A program made the translations under genes and the position numbers. 64,000 nt of DNA, taken from positions 2,232,001-2,296,000 of the forward strand of contig CBDFKF010000004.1 of the NCBI GenBank assembly GCA_965248765.1, written 5' to 3'. Positions 36,668 through 46,658 of the stretch are shown here, piece after piece. The DNA comes from CBDFKF01 sp965248765 (GTDB lineage: Bacteria > Pseudomonadota > Alphaproteobacteria > VGEJ01). The first letter of the stretch is position 1. Each line of letters opens with the position of its first letter. Below the pieces are notes generated by a model. It did not search any database and was not told where the DNA came from. It saw nothing but the letters and a program-made list of their open reading frames with translations.

Positions 36668-37207
36668 CTAGTTGACGATCGAGACTCCGCGACGGTTCTG
36701 CGACCAAGCAGCCTCGTTGGAGCCGACGGCCGCCGGCTTCTCTTTCCCGTAGCTGATTGTCGCAACCCGATCGTCATCGACACCCAGCGCAACGAGGTAG
36801 GATTTCACCGCCTGAGCGCGGCGCTCGCCCAGCGCCAAGTTGTACTCGCGTGTGCCCCGCTCGTCACAATGCCCCTCAATCGTCAGAGTCGCATTCGGGT
36901 ACTTCGCGAGCCACTCGGCCGTCAGCCCCAACGTGCGCTGGCCGTCGGCGTTGACGTTGTACTTGTCATAGCCAAAGAACACGCGATCGCCAGCCGCCTT
37001 GTTCAGGCCCTCTTGCGTCGCGCCGAGGTCCATCTCGTCTTCCATCATCTCGGCCGCGCCCACGTCATCGGCGCTCACCGAAGACGATGAACCGGAATCG
37101 TCGCTGGTTGCGCCCGCACCCGCCGCACCCGCCGAATCCTCCGGGGTGGTCTCACAAGCGGCAACGAAGACAAGGGCCGCGATAATACTCAACAGCCTTA
37201 GGTGCAT
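36668..37207 (-). CDS. pal: Peptidoglycan-associated lipoprotein Pal
   Basis: A 179-residue outer-membrane lipoprotein with lipobox Val-Ala-Ala-Cys (Cys18). A Ser/Asp/Ala-rich linker (about 20-65) leads to an OmpA-like peptidoglycan-binding domain containing Thr-Ile-Glu-Gly-His-Cys-Asp-Glu-Arg-Gly-Thr and Asn-Leu-Ala-Leu-Gly-Glu-Arg-Arg-Ala. It anchors the Tol complex to the cell wall. A 137-base gap separates it from tolB, so it may also have its own promoter. Confidence 0.96.
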   Translation of the reverse strand: MHLRLLSIIAALVFVAACETTPEDSAGAAGAGATSDDSGSSSSVSADDVGAAEMMEDEMDLGATQEGLNKAAGDRVFFGYDKYNVNADGQRTLGLTAEWLAKYPNATLTIEGHCDERGTREYNLALGERRAQAVKSYLVALGVDDDRVATISYGKEKPAAVGSNEAAWSQNRRGVSIVN

Positions 37208-37344
37208 GCTAATGCCCCCCTCTACTTGATCCCGGAGTTCAAGAATGAAGCGAAAGAAATACCGAGACGTGACGGTTTGCGGCGTAAGGTTGTCCTTTTC
37301 CCCCGCCAGTCATTCAAACGCGCGCGCAACATAATGTCCAGAGC

Positions 37345-38706
37345 TTATTGAAGCAAGGGCGACCATGCTGGGTCCGAGGCGTCCATCGGCGTCACGATCT
37401 TGCGCTCGTTGTAGCCGGTGAGATCAATGGACCACAGCCGAGTCTCGCCGCCCGAGCCATCGGCATTGCGCGGTCGCTGCCGAAAAAACATCAATACCCG
37501 GCCGTTGGGCGCCCATGTCGGTCCCTCATCCAGATAACTCTCCGTCAGCAGCCGCTCCCCGCTGCCATCGGGGTGCATGACACCGATGTAGAAGCGGCCG
37601 CGGCGGAACTTGGTGAACGCGATCAGATCGCCCCGCGGCGACCACACCGGCGTAGCATAGCGGCCCTGCTCAAAGCTAATACGTTTCGGGCGCCCGCCAT
37701 CCGCCGTCATGACGTAGAGCTGCTGAGTACCACCGCGGTCGGAGTTAAACACCAGCCGTTCCCCATCGGGTGAGAAGGACGCGGACGTGTCGATGGCCGG
37801 ATGCTGCGTCAGCCGCTCGATCAAGCGCGTCCTCAGATCCATCGTATAGATGTCGGAGTTGCCCTCAATCGCCAGGCTCATTACCACGCGGTTGCCGTCT
37901 GGCGAGAAACGCGGCGCGAAAGTCATGCCAGGGAAGTCGCCTAGAACTTCCTGTTTGCCGGTATCTATGTTGTAGACGTACACGCGCGGCCGATCGAGGA
38001 AGTAAGAGAGGTAGGTGATCTCTTGAGCTGTTGGCGAGAAACGGGGCGTCAGGACGAGGTGGCTGCCATCGGTCAAAAAGACATTGTTCTCGCCGTCCTG
38101 GTCCATGATGGCGAGTCGCTTGATCCGGTTCTGCGCCGGTCCGCTCTCGGCGACGTAGACGATGCGCGTATCGAAATAGCCTGATTCGCCAGTCAGACGT
38201 TCGTAGACGGCATCAGAGATCAGGTGAGCGACACGGCGCCAGTTGTCTCCTGTCGTCGAGTACACAAGGCCCGTCATCTGCTGTTCCGAGAAGATGTCCC
38301 ACAGCCGGAACTCGATCTTGAGACGTCCATCCGCGCGGGGCTCGACACTGCCTGTAATCAGCGCCTGGGCGTCGATTAGACGCCAATCAGCAAAGCGCGG
38401 CTGCACCCGCATGTCCTCGGCCTTCTGGATGAACGCCGCCGGCGAAATAGTCACGAATAAACCAGAGCGCTCGAGATTCTTGGTGATCACGCCGGCGATG
38501 GCGGCGCCGATGCCGCCTGCGCTCGTATCAACAAAATCCGGGATAGCGACCGGCAACGGGTCGACATTGCCCTGGGTGATATCAATTTGCAGCACCGCCC
38601 ACGAGGGAGTCGACCAAAAGCCGGCGCACGACAAAACCATCGCCACCCAAAGAACCCGCGCCGGTGAAGGCCTAGTGCATCGCGAATACTGTCCCGGGTT
38701 CATCAT
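37345..38706 (-). CDS. tolB: Tol-Pal system beta-propeller protein TolB
   Basis: A 453-residue periplasmic protein linking TolA to Pal. A signal peptide ends near Ala-Val-Leu-Gln, followed by the N-terminal D1 domain and a six-bladed propeller with repeated Phe-Ser-Pro-Asp-Gly and Trp-Ser-Pro-Arg-Gly elements. Two consecutive ATG codons (38706 and 38703) overlap the tolA stop as ATGATGA; either may be used. Longer upstream reading lies inside tolA and is not used. Confidence 0.96.
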   Translation of the reverse strand: MMNPGQYSRCTRPSPARVLWVAMVLSCAGFWSTPSWAVLQIDITQGNVDPLPVAIPDFVDTSAGGIGAAIAGVITKNLERSGLFVTISPAAFIQKAEDMRVQPRFADWRLIDAQALITGSVEPRADGRLKIEFRLWDIFSEQQMTGLVYSTTGDNWRRVAHLISDAVYERLTGESGYFDTRIVYVAESGPAQNRIKRLAIMDQDGENNVFLTDGSHLVLTPRFSPTAQEITYLSYFLDRPRVYVYNIDTGKQEVLGDFPGMTFAPRFSPDGNRVVMSLAIEGNSDIYTMDLRTRLIERLTQHPAIDTSASFSPDGERLVFNSDRGGTQQLYVMTADGGRPKRISFEQGRYATPVWSPRGDLIAFTKFRRGRFYIGVMHPDGSGERLLTESYLDEGPTWAPNGRVLMFFRQRPRNADGSGGETRLWSIDLTGYNERKIVTPMDASDPAWSPLLQ

Positions 38707-39584
38707 CCGCCCATCATTTCTCGTGGATTGAAGGTCAACTCGATCTCGCGCCAATCCTCGTACTTGCTGGAGGGTACTGGCAAGGGCTCGCACTTGAGCA
38801 CTGCACGAAGTGCGCTCTCGGCCATCGTACGGTAGAACGAATCGCTCATTCGCGAGAGATCGACGATCTGTGGCGCGCGGCTGAGCGTGCCGTCGCGATG
38901 GAGGTAGATGCGGATCGTGACGATGAGCTCATGCGCATCGCGAGCCCCGCCCGGCACGCTCCAACAATGCTGAATGTGAGCTTTGATCGCGTCGATCTCG
39001 CTCAGCGTCACCCGATCCGCGATACGACTCGTGCGCGGCGCCTTTTTCTGCTCCTCGGGCGGCGGCTCGGTCTTGGTTTCGAGCTTGGGCTGCGGACGCT
39101 GTTCCTCCGTCTTGTCGAGCAGGGCGGCGATCCGATCGGCATCGAAGTCGAGCTTATTCTTTTTCGGCTTGGCACGCGGCTTTGGCGGCGGCCGTTCGGC
39201 GACCGGCTCGGGCTTCGGCTCAGGCGGCGGCTTGGGCTTGCGCTCTGGCCGGGGTGGCGGCTCGGGCTCAGGCTCCAGGGCCGCCATTTCGACCGGCGCC
39301 GGCTCTTCGACGGGAGGCTCGGGCGGCGCTGGCGTCGGCGGTGCCTCGACGGCCATTGGCTCGGGCTCCGCGGGGGGCGGTTCTTCGACGACCTCGGGTT
39401 CTGGCTCGGGCACAGGTTCAGGGGCTGGCGCCGCAGTCACTTCAGCGATGGTGACCAGCTCGACGGTGATGGGAATGTCGGAGACCGGGTCGCGATCGAA
39501 TAGCTCCGGAAGCCCAACGTACGCCACCGCGATGATCGCGGCGTGACCGGCGGCCGATATGGCGAAAGCAATTCGCACGCTCAC
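38703..39584 (-). CDS. tolA: Cell envelope integrity protein TolA
   Basis: A 293-residue inner-membrane protein spanning the periplasm. One transmembrane helix lies at about 4-24. A very Pro/Glu/Ala-rich middle (about 50-150) replaces the long helical domain seen in enterics, and a TonB-like C-terminal domain occupies about 200-290. The start is GTG 39584, overlapping the tolR stop as GTGA. The low-complexity middle produces long antisense open frames rich in Gly and Ser, which are artefacts. Confidence 0.9.
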   Translation of the reverse strand: MSVRIAFAISAAGHAAIIAVAYVGLPELFDRDPVSDIPITVELVTIAEVTAAPAPEPVPEPEPEVVEEPPPAEPEPMAVEAPPTPAPPEPPVEEPAPVEMAALEPEPEPPPRPERKPKPPPEPKPEPVAERPPPKPRAKPKKNKLDFDADRIAALLDKTEEQRPQPKLETKTEPPPEEQKKAPRTSRIADRVTLSEIDAIKAHIQHCWSVPGGARDAHELIVTIRIYLHRDGTLSRAPQIVDLSRMSDSFYRTMAESALRAVLKCEPLPVPSSKYEDWREIELTFNPREMMGG

Positions 39585-40030
39585 TCCGTTCCGGTGCGCG
39601 GCGGCGTTTCCATGACAAGTGCCACCCGGTTGAAGCCGGCCGCGTTGACGGCAGCCATGACGGCCATTACACGACCGTAGTCGATGGCCCGATCGCCGCG
39701 CACGAATATGCGCGCCTCAGGATTACGACCGGTGATGGCGATCAACCGTGGGATGATCTCGTCAAGGACGACAACAGTCTCCTGGACGAATATCTGCCCC
39801 GCCGAGTCGACGGTGATGGTAAGCGGCTCGTCCTGTCCTTCGAGAACCGGCGCCTTGCCTTCAGGCAAGTCGACCTTGACGCCGACGGTGAGGAGCGGCG
39901 CCGTCACCATGAACACAACAAGGAGCACCAGCATCACGTCAACGAACGGCGTGACGTTGATCTGGCTCATTGGTGTGTAGTTGTGGCCCCCGTAAAGACG
40001 CGGCCGCAATCCGCCTATCGCCGACGCCAC
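39581..40030 (-). CDS. tolR: Tol-Pal system stator protein TolR
   Basis: A 149-residue ExbD/TolR protein. One transmembrane helix lies near 30-48 and contains the proton-conducting Asp (Val-Asp-Val-Met-Leu-Val-Leu-Leu-Val-Val-Phe). The periplasmic domain follows. GTG 40030 overlaps the tolQ stop (TAGTG), indicating translational coupling. With TolQ it converts proton flow into force on TolA. Confidence 0.95.
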   Translation of the reverse strand: MASAIGGLRPRLYGGHNYTPMSQINVTPFVDVMLVLLVVFMVTAPLLTVGVKVDLPEGKAPVLEGQDEPLTITVDSAGQIFVQETVVVLDEIIPRLIAITGRNPEARIFVRGDRAIDYGRVMAVMAAVNAAGFNRVALVMETPPRTGTE

Positions 40031-40788
40031 TAAGCCGACCTCTCTTCTAGCTGACGCGATAGGATGGCCGAAAACTCGCCGGCGAAGCTCTCCAAACGGT
40101 TGGCATAGCGCTCAAGGTCGCCCGAGAATTTGTTGTAGGCGACCACCGCAGGGATTGCGGCGACCAGACCAAGAGCGGTGGCGAACAACGCCTCGGCAAT
40201 GCCAGGAGCGACGACAGCCAAGCTTGTGTTCTTGGTCAGCGCGATCGATTGGAAACTGTTCATGATGCCCCAGACGGTTCCGAACAGACCCACGAACGGC
40301 GCCGTCGAACCGACGGTGGCGAGGAAGCCCAGATAGCGCTCCAGCGTCTGCATCTCGCGGTTCATCGTGAGCTGCATGATCTGACCGATGCGATCCTGAA
40401 GACCGGCGTGCAGCGACCCCTCGCCAGTCAGTCCGCGCGCCGTGGTTCGGCGCCATTCGCGCATCGCCGCAGAGAAGAGCATGGCAAGCGGGCTGTCGGG
40501 GTGAGAGCCGACCCGATCGTAGAGATCCTCGAGCGAGCCCCCCGACCAGAAGGACTCCTCGAACAAATCCGACTGAGCGGCGAGCCGGCGCAGCCTGGTG
40601 AACTTCTCGAAGATAATCGCCCAGCACCAGACCGATGAAAGCACGAGAATAACGATCACCACTTTAACGACGATATCGGCATTGAGCAGAAGGGCGATAA
40701 TCGAAAGGTCCGCATCGGCAGCCGACCCGGCGAGCAACGTCGCCTCGACCGCCGGATCCGCTACTTGATCTTGTGCCAGTGCTTGCAT
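40030..40788 (-). CDS. tolQ: Tol-Pal system stator protein TolQ
   Basis: A 252-residue MotA/TolQ/ExbB family membrane protein with three transmembrane segments: about 38-60, then two near the C-terminal half containing Ser-Thr-Ala-Pro-Phe-Val-Gly-Leu-Phe-Gly-Thr-Val-Trp-Gly. It is the stator ring of the Tol motor. It begins 3 bases after the ybgC stop. Confidence 0.96.
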   Translation of the reverse strand: MQALAQDQVADPAVEATLLAGSAADADLSIIALLLNADIVVKVVIVILVLSSVWCWAIIFEKFTRLRRLAAQSDLFEESFWSGGSLEDLYDRVGSHPDSPLAMLFSAAMREWRRTTARGLTGEGSLHAGLQDRIGQIMQLTMNREMQTLERYLGFLATVGSTAPFVGLFGTVWGIMNSFQSIALTKNTSLAVVAPGIAEALFATALGLVAAIPAVVAYNKFSGDLERYANRLESFAGEFSAILSRQLEERSA

Positions 40789-40791
40789 GGG

Positions 40792-41313
40792 CTAGTGACG
40801 AGCCTCCGGAAGAGGAGATGCGACCCGATCCGGCGCCGCGGCGCGCGTATCTTCGGGGATATCCATTCGCGGCAACGTCGCGAGGGCCGCGCGGACCGGA
40901 GGCGGAAGGCGGCGCGGCCTTCCGCGATCGTCGATGCAGGCGAGACGCAACTTGCCGCGTACAAGATCGACGTCGTTGCGGCGGACCACCTGCCGCGCTT
41001 GTATCGTCGCGCGCCCGAGCTCCAAAACACTCGTGTGCACTTCGAGTTGATCGTCCAGCCGCCCCGGCAGAAGAAAGTCGAACTCGCAGCGGCTAACAGT
41101 GAAGTGCACGCCATACGAAACGGCGAGCGCGCTGTGGGTAACGCCGAGCACCCGCAGCATATCCGTGCGAGCCCGCTCGACGAACTTCAGATAGTTGGCG
41201 TGGTAGATGATGCCGCTCGCGTCGGTGTCCTCGTAGTACACCCGAATCGGCAGGATGTGGACGCCGTCCACGAGCCGGCCCAGCCCAGCAGCCACCTCAT
41301 CCACCGCGATCAC
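40792..41313 (-). CDS. ybgC: Tol-Pal-associated acyl-CoA thioesterase YbgC
   Basis: A 173-residue hotdog-fold thioesterase. The catalytic loop [16 protein letters not shown] is diagnostic for YbgC. It hydrolyses short acyl-CoAs and may act in phospholipid metabolism at the Tol complex. I use GTG 41313, overlapping the end of ruvB by 17 bases; GTG 41304 is nearly as good, while a TTG at 41358 is unlikely. It is the first gene of the tol cluster. Confidence 0.92.
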   Translation of the reverse strand: MIAVDEVAAGLGRLVDGVHILPIRVYYEDTDASGIIYHANYLKFVERARTDMLRVLGVTHSALAVSYGVHFTVSRCEFDFLLPGRLDDQLEVHTSVLELGRATIQARQVVRRNDVDLVRGKLRLACIDDRGRPRRLPPPVRAALATLPRMDIPEDTRAAAPDRVASPLPEARH

Positions 41314-42340
41314 CTGCAGGAAAGGTGAGCTGGGATGCTTGGGGCTTTGGCGTCTCAAGACCTAGGTGCGTGAAGGCCGCAGGCATGAGCACCCGACCGC
41401 GCAGCGTCCGTTGCAAGAGACCCTGTTGGATGAGATAGGGCTCGATGATCTCCTCAAGCGCGTCGCGAGGCTCCGACAGCGCCGCCGCGACGGTCTCTAT
41501 CCCCACCGGTCCACCGCCATACGACTCGGCAATGCAGGAGAGATAGCGGCGATCCATGGCATCGAGACCAAGTCCATCGACCTCGAGGCGGTGCAACGCC
41601 GAATCGGCCACTTCCGTATCGATCTTGTCGGCACCTGCCACCGCCGCAAAGTCGCGTACACGGCGCAACAATCGCCCCGCGACTCGTGGAGTGCCGCGCG
41701 ATCGCTGAGCGATCTCGCGTGCGCCATCGCCGTCCAGAGGCACGTCGAGAAGGCGGGCGCCGCGGTGGACGATCTGCTCAAGCTCTTTCGCTGCATAGAA
41801 CCCGAGCCGCGCCGGGATGCCGAACCGCTCCCGCAACGGATTGGTGATCAGACCGGAACGAGTCGTTGCACCGACCAGCGTGAACGGCGGCAGATCGATG
41901 CGAACGGAGCGAGCCGACGGTCCCTCCCCGATGATCAGGTCAAGCTGATAATCCTCCATGGCGGGATAGAGGATTTCCTCGACCGCCGGGTTGAGCCGAT
42001 GGATCTCGTCGATGAAAAGGACGTCGCGCGGTTGCAGGTTGGTGAGGAGGGCGGCGAGGTCACCGGCCTTGACGATCACCGGGCCTGAGGTGGCGCGAAA
42101 CCCAACGCCAAGCTCGCGAGCAACGATCTGCGCCAGTGTAGTCTTGCCGAGCCCGGGTGGCCCGACGAACAGGACGTGATCGAGCGGCTCGTCGCGGGCG
42201 CGCGCTGCATCGATAAACACACGTAGGTTGGCGCGCACCCGATCCTGGCCGATGAAGTCGTCAAGACGGGCCGGCCTGAGGCTTACCTCGCTGCCATCGT
42301 GCTCACCGAACTCGGTGGCGATCGCGCGTTCGTCGCTCAT
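41297..42340 (-). CDS. ruvB: Holliday junction branch-migration helicase RuvB
   Basis: A 347-residue AAA+ motor that drives Holliday junction migration with RuvA. Walker A Gly-Pro-Pro-Gly-Leu-Gly-Lys-Thr-Thr lies near 60-68, Walker B is Leu-Phe-Ile-Asp-Glu-Ile-His, and the C-terminal winged helix contains Arg-Gly-Arg-Val-Leu. It follows ruvA by 13 bases. Confidence 0.97.
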   Translation of the reverse strand: MSDERAIATEFGEHDGSEVSLRPARLDDFIGQDRVRANLRVFIDAARARDEPLDHVLFVGPPGLGKTTLAQIVARELGVGFRATSGPVIVKAGDLAALLTNLQPRDVLFIDEIHRLNPAVEEILYPAMEDYQLDLIIGEGPSARSVRIDLPPFTLVGATTRSGLITNPLRERFGIPARLGFYAAKELEQIVHRGARLLDVPLDGDGAREIAQRSRGTPRVAGRLLRRVRDFAAVAGADKIDTEVADSALHRLEVDGLGLDAMDRRYLSCIAESYGGGPVGIETVAAALSEPRDALEEIIEPYLIQQGLLQRTLRGRVLMPAAFTHLGLETPKPQASQLTFPAGDRGG

Positions 42341-42353
42341 CTGCCCAGCCCCT

Positions 42354-42965
42354 TCAACGGCCCAACTCCTTGAGGCCGTCGCGGATCAACTCCTCGACCG
42401 CGGCATCAACACCCAACCTTCGAGCGCTGGCGGCGACGGCGCTATGCGCCTCGATACGGCGGTAGCCCAAGTTCACCAACGCTGAGACGGCATCCACGGT
42501 CTCAGCGGAATCACTGGCATCCTCAGATGCGCCTGAGCCGGCGCCGCCGTCGACGACGGCGAGCGCAGGCACGCGGTCCTTGAGCTCGCTGACGATCCGC
42601 TTGGCAAGCTTGGCGCCCACGCCGCTTGCTTGCGTCAGCGGCGCCGGATCCTGGAGCGCCGCCGCCTGGGTGAGCTCTGCCGGCGCTAGGGCCGAAAGGA
42701 TCCCGAGGGCGACGCGCGCACCGACCCCCTGTACCGATTGCAAAAGGCCGAACCAACCCCGCTCGCGGGCATCGGCGAATCCGTAAAAGTGGATATGATC
42801 CTCGCGCACGTGCGTGTCGATCATGAGGGACAGTGCCTCACCATGCGACGGCAGAATCCGCAGCGTCCGCGCCGAGCAATAAACAAGATAGCCGACGCCG
42901 CCGACATCGATGACGACCCAGCCGTCGCCGACCGTATCGAGTGTTCCGCTCAGCTTGGCGATCAC
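42354..42965 (-). CDS. ruvA: Holliday junction-binding protein RuvA
   Basis: A 203-residue junction-binding protein. The OB-fold domain opens with Ile-Ala-Lys-Leu-Ser-Gly, and two helix-hairpin-helix motifs include [10 protein letters not shown] and Ala-Ser-Gly-Val-Gly-Ala-Lys-Leu-Ala. A flexible acidic linker precedes the C-terminal RuvB-binding domain. The GTG start at 42965 overlaps the ruvC stop as GTGA; the longer frame upstream lies inside ruvC. Confidence 0.95.
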   Translation of the reverse strand: MIAKLSGTLDTVGDGWVVIDVGGVGYLVYCSARTLRILPSHGEALSLMIDTHVREDHIHFYGFADARERGWFGLLQSVQGVGARVALGILSALAPAELTQAAALQDPAPLTQASGVGAKLAKRIVSELKDRVPALAVVDGGAGSGASEDASDSAETVDAVSALVNLGYRRIEAHSAVAASARRLGVDAAVEELIRDGLKELGR

Positions 42966-43477
42966 GGCGAACTCCCGAATCGGGCAGCGGCAGCATGCCA
43001 GTGGCGTGCGGTTTGGGCGCAGTGAGCGTGACAAATCGCCGCGGCGAGCGCATCGGACGCGTCGTTGCTCGCCGTGATTACGCCCGGCAGAAGGATGCCT
43101 ACCATGGTCCGCACCTGCTTCTTGTCGGCATGGCCGACACCGACCACCGCCTTCTTGATCGCGTTGGCCGCGTACTCGTGCACGGCCAGACCGGCCAGAG
43201 CCGCAGTCAGCAGTACCGCGCCCCGCGCCTGGCCAAGCTTGAGGGTGGAGCCCGAATTGCGGTTGACGAATGTCTCCTCCACAACGGCGACATCGGGGCG
43301 ATAGCGGTCGATGATCACAGCGAGACCGTCATGCAACTCCCGCAGTCGGCGGGACAGCGGCAACGTCGAATCCGAGCGCACAGCCCCATTATCGATGTGG
43401 CGAAGGTAATTGCCGTCGGCCACAACCACACCCCACCCAGTCGCGCGCAATCCCGGATCCAGGCCAATCAGCTTCAT
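42962..43477 (-). CDS. ruvC: Crossover junction endodeoxyribonuclease RuvC
   Basis: A 171-residue resolvase of RNase H fold. The catalytic acidic residues are visible: Asp7 in Leu-Asp-Pro-Gly-Leu, Glu in Val-Val-Glu-Glu-Thr-Phe, and the C-terminal Asp pair in Asn-Asp-Ala-Ser-Asp-Ala. It is the first of the ruvC-ruvA-ruvB genes and follows yebC by 17 bases, a widely conserved order. Confidence 0.96.
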   Translation of the reverse strand: MKLIGLDPGLRATGWGVVVADGNYLRHIDNGAVRSDSTLPLSRRLRELHDGLAVIIDRYRPDVAVVEETFVNRNSGSTLKLGQARGAVLLTAALAGLAVHEYAANAIKKAVVGVGHADKKQVRTMVGILLPGVITASNDASDALAAAICHAHCAQTARHWHAAAARFGSSP

Positions 43478-43494
43478 CGCGAGCGTGTCGTCGA

Positions 43495-44244
43495 CTACGC
43501 GGTCAATGCGTCAAGGACGGAATCGGAGACGTCGAAGTTCGCCGACACGAGCTGGATGTCATCATTATCGTCGAGCACTTCGAGCAGTTTGAAAAGACTC
43601 ACCGCTCCCTCTTCGTTGATCTCCACGTTGGCGAGCGGACGCCATGTCAGCTCGGCACTCTGTGACGGACCAAGCTGCGCCTCAAGCGCCTCGCGCACGT
43701 CATTCAACGCGGCGGCGTCGGTTACTATCTCATGGCCGTCCTCGCGGCTTTCGCACTCATTAGCGCCAGCCTCAAGCGCCGCCTCGAACACGGCCTCGGC
43801 GTTGCCCGTCTCGTCTGGATAGCGCACTACTCCGACCCGACTAAACTGGTACATGACGCTGCCGGTCTCGCCGAGCGTGCCGCCGAACCTGGTAAAGGCG
43901 GCGCGCACCTCGGCAGCCGTTCGATTGCGGTTGTCGGTCAACGCCTCAATGATCACCGCGACGCCACCCGGACCGTATCCTTCGTAACGGATCTCCTCAT
44001 AGGCCTCGCTGCCGCCTTCTCCCGCACCACGCTTGACTGCCCGTTCGATGGTGTCCTTCGGCATGTTGGCGCTACGGGCCGCCACGATCGCGGTGCGCAG
44101 ACGCGGGTTCTTGTCGGGATCCGCAAGACCGGCACGAGCTGCGACGGTAAGCTCGCGGATGAGCTTGCCGAAAATCTTGGCGCGCTTTTTGTCCTGCGCG
44201 CCCTTGCGGTACATGATGTTCTTGAATTGTGAATGGCCCGCCAT
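43495..44244 (-). CDS. yebC: YebC/PmpR family protein
   Basis: A 249-residue cytoplasmic protein with the family opening Met-Ala-Gly-His-Ser-Gln-Phe-Lys-Asn-Ile and the Gly-Tyr-Gly-Pro-Gly-Gly-Val-Ala segment. The family acts as a transcriptional regulator in some bacteria, and some members assist translation of proline-rich stretches. The latter would fit the Pro-rich tolA and OmpA-like proteins encoded in this window, but that link is speculation. Confidence 0.95.
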   Translation of the reverse strand: MAGHSQFKNIMYRKGAQDKKRAKIFGKLIRELTVAARAGLADPDKNPRLRTAIVAARSANMPKDTIERAVKRGAGEGGSEAYEEIRYEGYGPGGVAVIIEALTDNRNRTAAEVRAAFTRFGGTLGETGSVMYQFSRVGVVRYPDETGNAEAVFEAALEAGANECESREDGHEIVTDAAALNDVREALEAQLGPSQSAELTWRPLANVEINEEGAVSLFKLLEVLDDNDDIQLVSANFDVSDSVLDALTA

Positions 44245-44403
44245 GGCCGCTGACCGTCCCCCAGCCGACTTTGCGTCCTTATCTTGCGGCTGTTGCTAGG
44301 ATCTATACCAAATATAGCGCTGGGGCGCACCCTGATACGATTATCAATCCAATATGGCAGTAATGTGGCGGCGGCGATGCCGGCCGCCCGATCAACAGGA
44401 ATC

Positions 44404-45216
44404 TCAGAGAGGCCACGCAGCGGCCAGACGGCCACCGGTGCGCAGGGGCGCGATGCTCGTCGCCAGACCGGTGCGGTCATCGGTCTCGACAAAGACGGCA
44501 CATAGCGTTGCCGCGCCGGTCGCCGGTTCGAGGCGTTCGGTGGGCAGCTTCCGCGTGAAACGCGCGATCGGCGCCTCCTTTTTCATGCCGATCACCGAGT
44601 CGTAGTCGCCGCACATTCCGGCATCGGTCTGATACGCGGTGCCGCCCAACAGGATCTGCGCATCGGCTGTCGGGACATGGGTGTGCGAGCCGATGGCGAG
44701 CGAAGCGCGGCCGTCAACGAAGTGGCCGAGCGCCATGCTCTCGCTCGTCGCATCGCAGTGGAGATCGACGATAACGGCGTCGACGGTGCCCCCGAGCTCC
44801 ACCTTGTCAAGCTCACGATCCAGTGCGGCAAATGGATCATCGAGCGGCTCCATGAACAGTCGCCCGATCACCTGCGCCACCATGACGGCGCGGCCGCCCT
44901 CAATCTCGAAGATGCCGACACCACTGCCGGGCGTACCAGCCGGATAGTTGAGCGGGCGCAGAAGGCGCCGATCCGAATCGATATAGGAGATGATCTCGCG
45001 CTGGTCCCAAGCGTGGTTGCCGGTGGTAATGACATCAACGCCAGCCTCATAAAGGTCCGCGCAGATCTTGGGGGTGATGCCGAAGCCGCCGGCTGCGTTC
45101 TCGCCGTTGGCGACGACGAAGTCTGCGGCGAGCTGGTCACGCAGCTGCGGCAGCCGCGCCAGCAAGAATTGGCGCCCGGCGCGCCCGACGATGTCGCCAA
45201 AATAGAGAAGCCTCAT
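44404..45216 (-). CDS. YmdB-family metallophosphoesterase
   Basis: A 270-residue calcineurin-like phosphoesterase of the TIGR00282/YmdB family. The metal-binding motifs are Gly-Asp-Ile-Val-Gly, Asn-Gly-Glu-Asn-Ala-Ala-Gly-Gly, Gly-Asn-His-Ala-Trp-Asp and Gly-Ser-His-Thr-His-Val. Members hydrolyse 2',3'-cyclic nucleotides. Its ATG overlaps the fau stop (ATGA), so it is co-translated with fau. A 159-base gap separates it from yebC. Confidence 0.9.
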   Translation of the reverse strand: MRLLYFGDIVGRAGRQFLLARLPQLRDQLAADFVVANGENAAGGFGITPKICADLYEAGVDVITTGNHAWDQREIISYIDSDRRLLRPLNYPAGTPGSGVGIFEIEGGRAVMVAQVIGRLFMEPLDDPFAALDRELDKVELGGTVDAVIVDLHCDATSESMALGHFVDGRASLAIGSHTHVPTADAQILLGGTAYQTDAGMCGDYDSVIGMKKEAPIARFTRKLPTERLEPATGAATLCAVFVETDDRTGLATSIAPLRTGGRLAAAWPL

Positions 45217-45815
45217 GCCGTCGCCACCGCGAGGTGGCGGACACGTGCCTCGGTGATGATCCAGTCCAAGCGCTGATCCGGGGCATCGTGTGGTACGGAT
45301 TCGACGCGTTGCCCCTCGTAGGCAAGACCCACCGCGACGTGCCGCTCTCCGCCGCTGGCACGCAAGCCGGCCAACGTGCGATCATAGTAGCCGCCGCCGT
45401 AGCCCAGGCGGTACCCCTCTTCGTCGAACGCGAGCAGAGGCGTCAAAACGATATTCGGGGTGAGAACGCCAGCCGATGCGGGCGGCACAGCAGTACCGAA
45501 AACGCCGGGCTCCAGCGCCATGCCAGGCTGCCAATGCCGAAACGTGAGCGGGCGGCGGCGCCCGTCGACAACGCACAACGCACACTGGTGGCCAGCATTG
45601 TTTAGACGGCGCAGCAGCGGTCGCGGATCTAGCTCGTTCCGCATCGGCCAGTAGCCGGCGACGATCGACGCCGGCGATAAGGGGACCGCCTCGAGAAAAC
45701 GCATGGCCGCCGCCTCGCCGCCATGGCGGGCGGCCAGTGCATCGCGATGGGCGAGTGCTTGGGCCCGGAGCGTGCGCTTGGCCTCGACGACAGTGACGGA
45801 CAGCGGGATTGTCAT
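45213..45815 (-). CDS. fau: 5-formyltetrahydrofolate cyclo-ligase
   Basis: A 200-residue enzyme that converts 5-formyl-THF to 5,10-methenyl-THF. The signature Gly-Tyr-Arg-Leu-Gly-Tyr-Gly-Gly-Gly-Tyr-Tyr-Asp-Arg is near the C-terminus. It lies directly downstream of the 6S RNA gene, the classical zapA-ssrS-fau arrangement; in many bacteria the 6S transcript continues into this gene. Confidence 0.93.
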   Translation of the reverse strand: MTIPLSVTVVEAKRTLRAQALAHRDALAARHGGEAAAMRFLEAVPLSPASIVAGYWPMRNELDPRPLLRRLNNAGHQCALCVVDGRRRPLTFRHWQPGMALEPGVFGTAVPPASAGVLTPNIVLTPLLAFDEEGYRLGYGGGYYDRTLAGLRASGGERHVAVGLAYEGQRVESVPHDAPDQRLDWIITEARVRHLAVATA

Positions 45816-45824
45816 GGACTGGAT

Positions 45825-45992
45825 CTGCGGACGGGACCGCCTGACCGTCGAACGAGAACGATTCCCGTGGCCTGCAGCTTGCAGGTGGGCGCCATGTGCC
45901 GAGACCAGGGCCCCGGTAGTGACAGCTCCCTAGAGAATGCTTTGAGCCTGGTGAATGCCTCGTCAAACGAATCCGGCAGAACCCGTCCGCAG
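45825..45992 (-). ncRNA. ssrS: 6S RNA
   Basis: The zapA-fau gap holds a sequence that folds as a long imperfect hairpin. CTGCGGACGGG at the 5' end (complement of 45982-45992) pairs perfectly with CCCGTCCGCAG at the 3' end (complement of 45825-45835), and more pairing follows inward. Size (about 168 nt) and position match 6S RNA, which binds the sigma-70 polymerase in stationary phase. The exact 5' end may be a few bases inside, judged from the promoter. Confidence 0.85.
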
Positions 45993-45994
45993 TT

Positions 45995-46023
45995 AGGTTA
46001 GGTGGTCTCTAAACGGGCGGCAA
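45995..46023 (-). promoter_or_regulatory. Putative 6S RNA promoter
   Basis: On the minus strand TTGCCG (46018-46023) and TAACCT (45995-46000) are 17 bases apart, just before the 6S RNA 5' arm and inside the end of zapA. The -10 match is modest. The predicted start would fall at about 45988. Confidence 0.4.
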
Positions 46024-46336
46024 GGGTCTCGAAGCGCTCGGTCAGCTCATCCAGGTCATCGCAGAGGCGCCCGATGGCTGGCGAACTCGTCGCGCTCTCG
46101 CCATCAGCTGCCCCTCCGATGTCGTCTAAACGGTCCATGGCATTGGAGAGATCATCGGCCACAAGAAGACCAGCCATCAGCATCAGCCGGGTCTCGCCGA
46201 CTTGACCGATGCTGCCGGTGAGTTCCGCCACGCGTTGATCGAAGTACTCGGCGAGGTTGGCCAAATGCTCCTCCTCACCGTCGTCGCACGCGAGCTGGTA
46301 GCTACGCCCGTTCACCGTTACATCAACCACTGCCAT
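45998..46336 (-). CDS. zapA: Cell division protein ZapA
   Basis: A 112-residue FtsZ-ring stabiliser. The N-terminal domain starts [10 protein letters not shown] and is followed by the Glu-Glu-His-Leu segment and a C-terminal coiled coil. I use ATG 46336 because the extra residues from 46378 are not family-like. It overlaps the upstream coiled-coil gene by 14 bases and immediately precedes 6S RNA. Confidence 0.9.
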   Translation of the reverse strand: MAVVDVTVNGRSYQLACDDGEEEHLANLAEYFDQRVAELTGSIGQVGETRLMLMAGLLVADDLSNAMDRLDDIGGAADGESATSSPAIGRLCDDLDELTERFETLAARLETT

Positions 46337-46658
46337 CTCGGCCGTCCAGGACATCGCGGATATCATCAATCGCCGCATCGAGGCGCACCGAGACGGTGTT
46401 GGTGGCGATCAACAAACTGTCGTGCTCCGCCTGGAGGGCGGCATAAGCCTGCTGTTGACGATCGAGATTGGCGCGCAGGGTCTGGTTCTCCGCGTGCACA
46501 CCATTTCCCGCGCCCCGCGCGCCGTCAGGCTGGCCCGTGGGCCTGGCGGGCGCAGATCGGACTGCGGCCTCCAGCCGCGTAACCGCCTTCTTGAGACGCT
46601 GGCGCGCTGCATCCATCCGGGCTATCGACTCGTTCGTTGATCCAGAATTATCGGTCAT
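46323..46658 (-). CDS. Small coiled-coil protein upstream of zapA
   Basis: A 111-residue hydrophilic protein with two predicted helices (about 8-35 and 52-100) in heptad-like pattern, separated by a Gly/Pro-rich loop. It resembles the DUF4164-type proteins often encoded before zapA in alphaproteobacteria. The start overlaps the tkt upstream region, and its end overlaps zapA by 14 bases, which implies coupled expression. A role in division is inferred only from position. Confidence 0.65.
   Translation of the reverse strand: MTDNSGSTNESIARMDAARQRLKKAVTRLEAAVRSAPARPTGQPDGARGAGNGVHAENQTLRANLDRQQQAYAALQAEHDSLLIATNTVSVRLDAAIDDIRDVLDGRDGSG

Noticed and set aside
38898..39546. Long plus-strand open frames rich in Gly and Ser opposite tolA
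   Set aside because: They are the antisense of the Pro/Glu-rich TolA linker; composition alone explains them.
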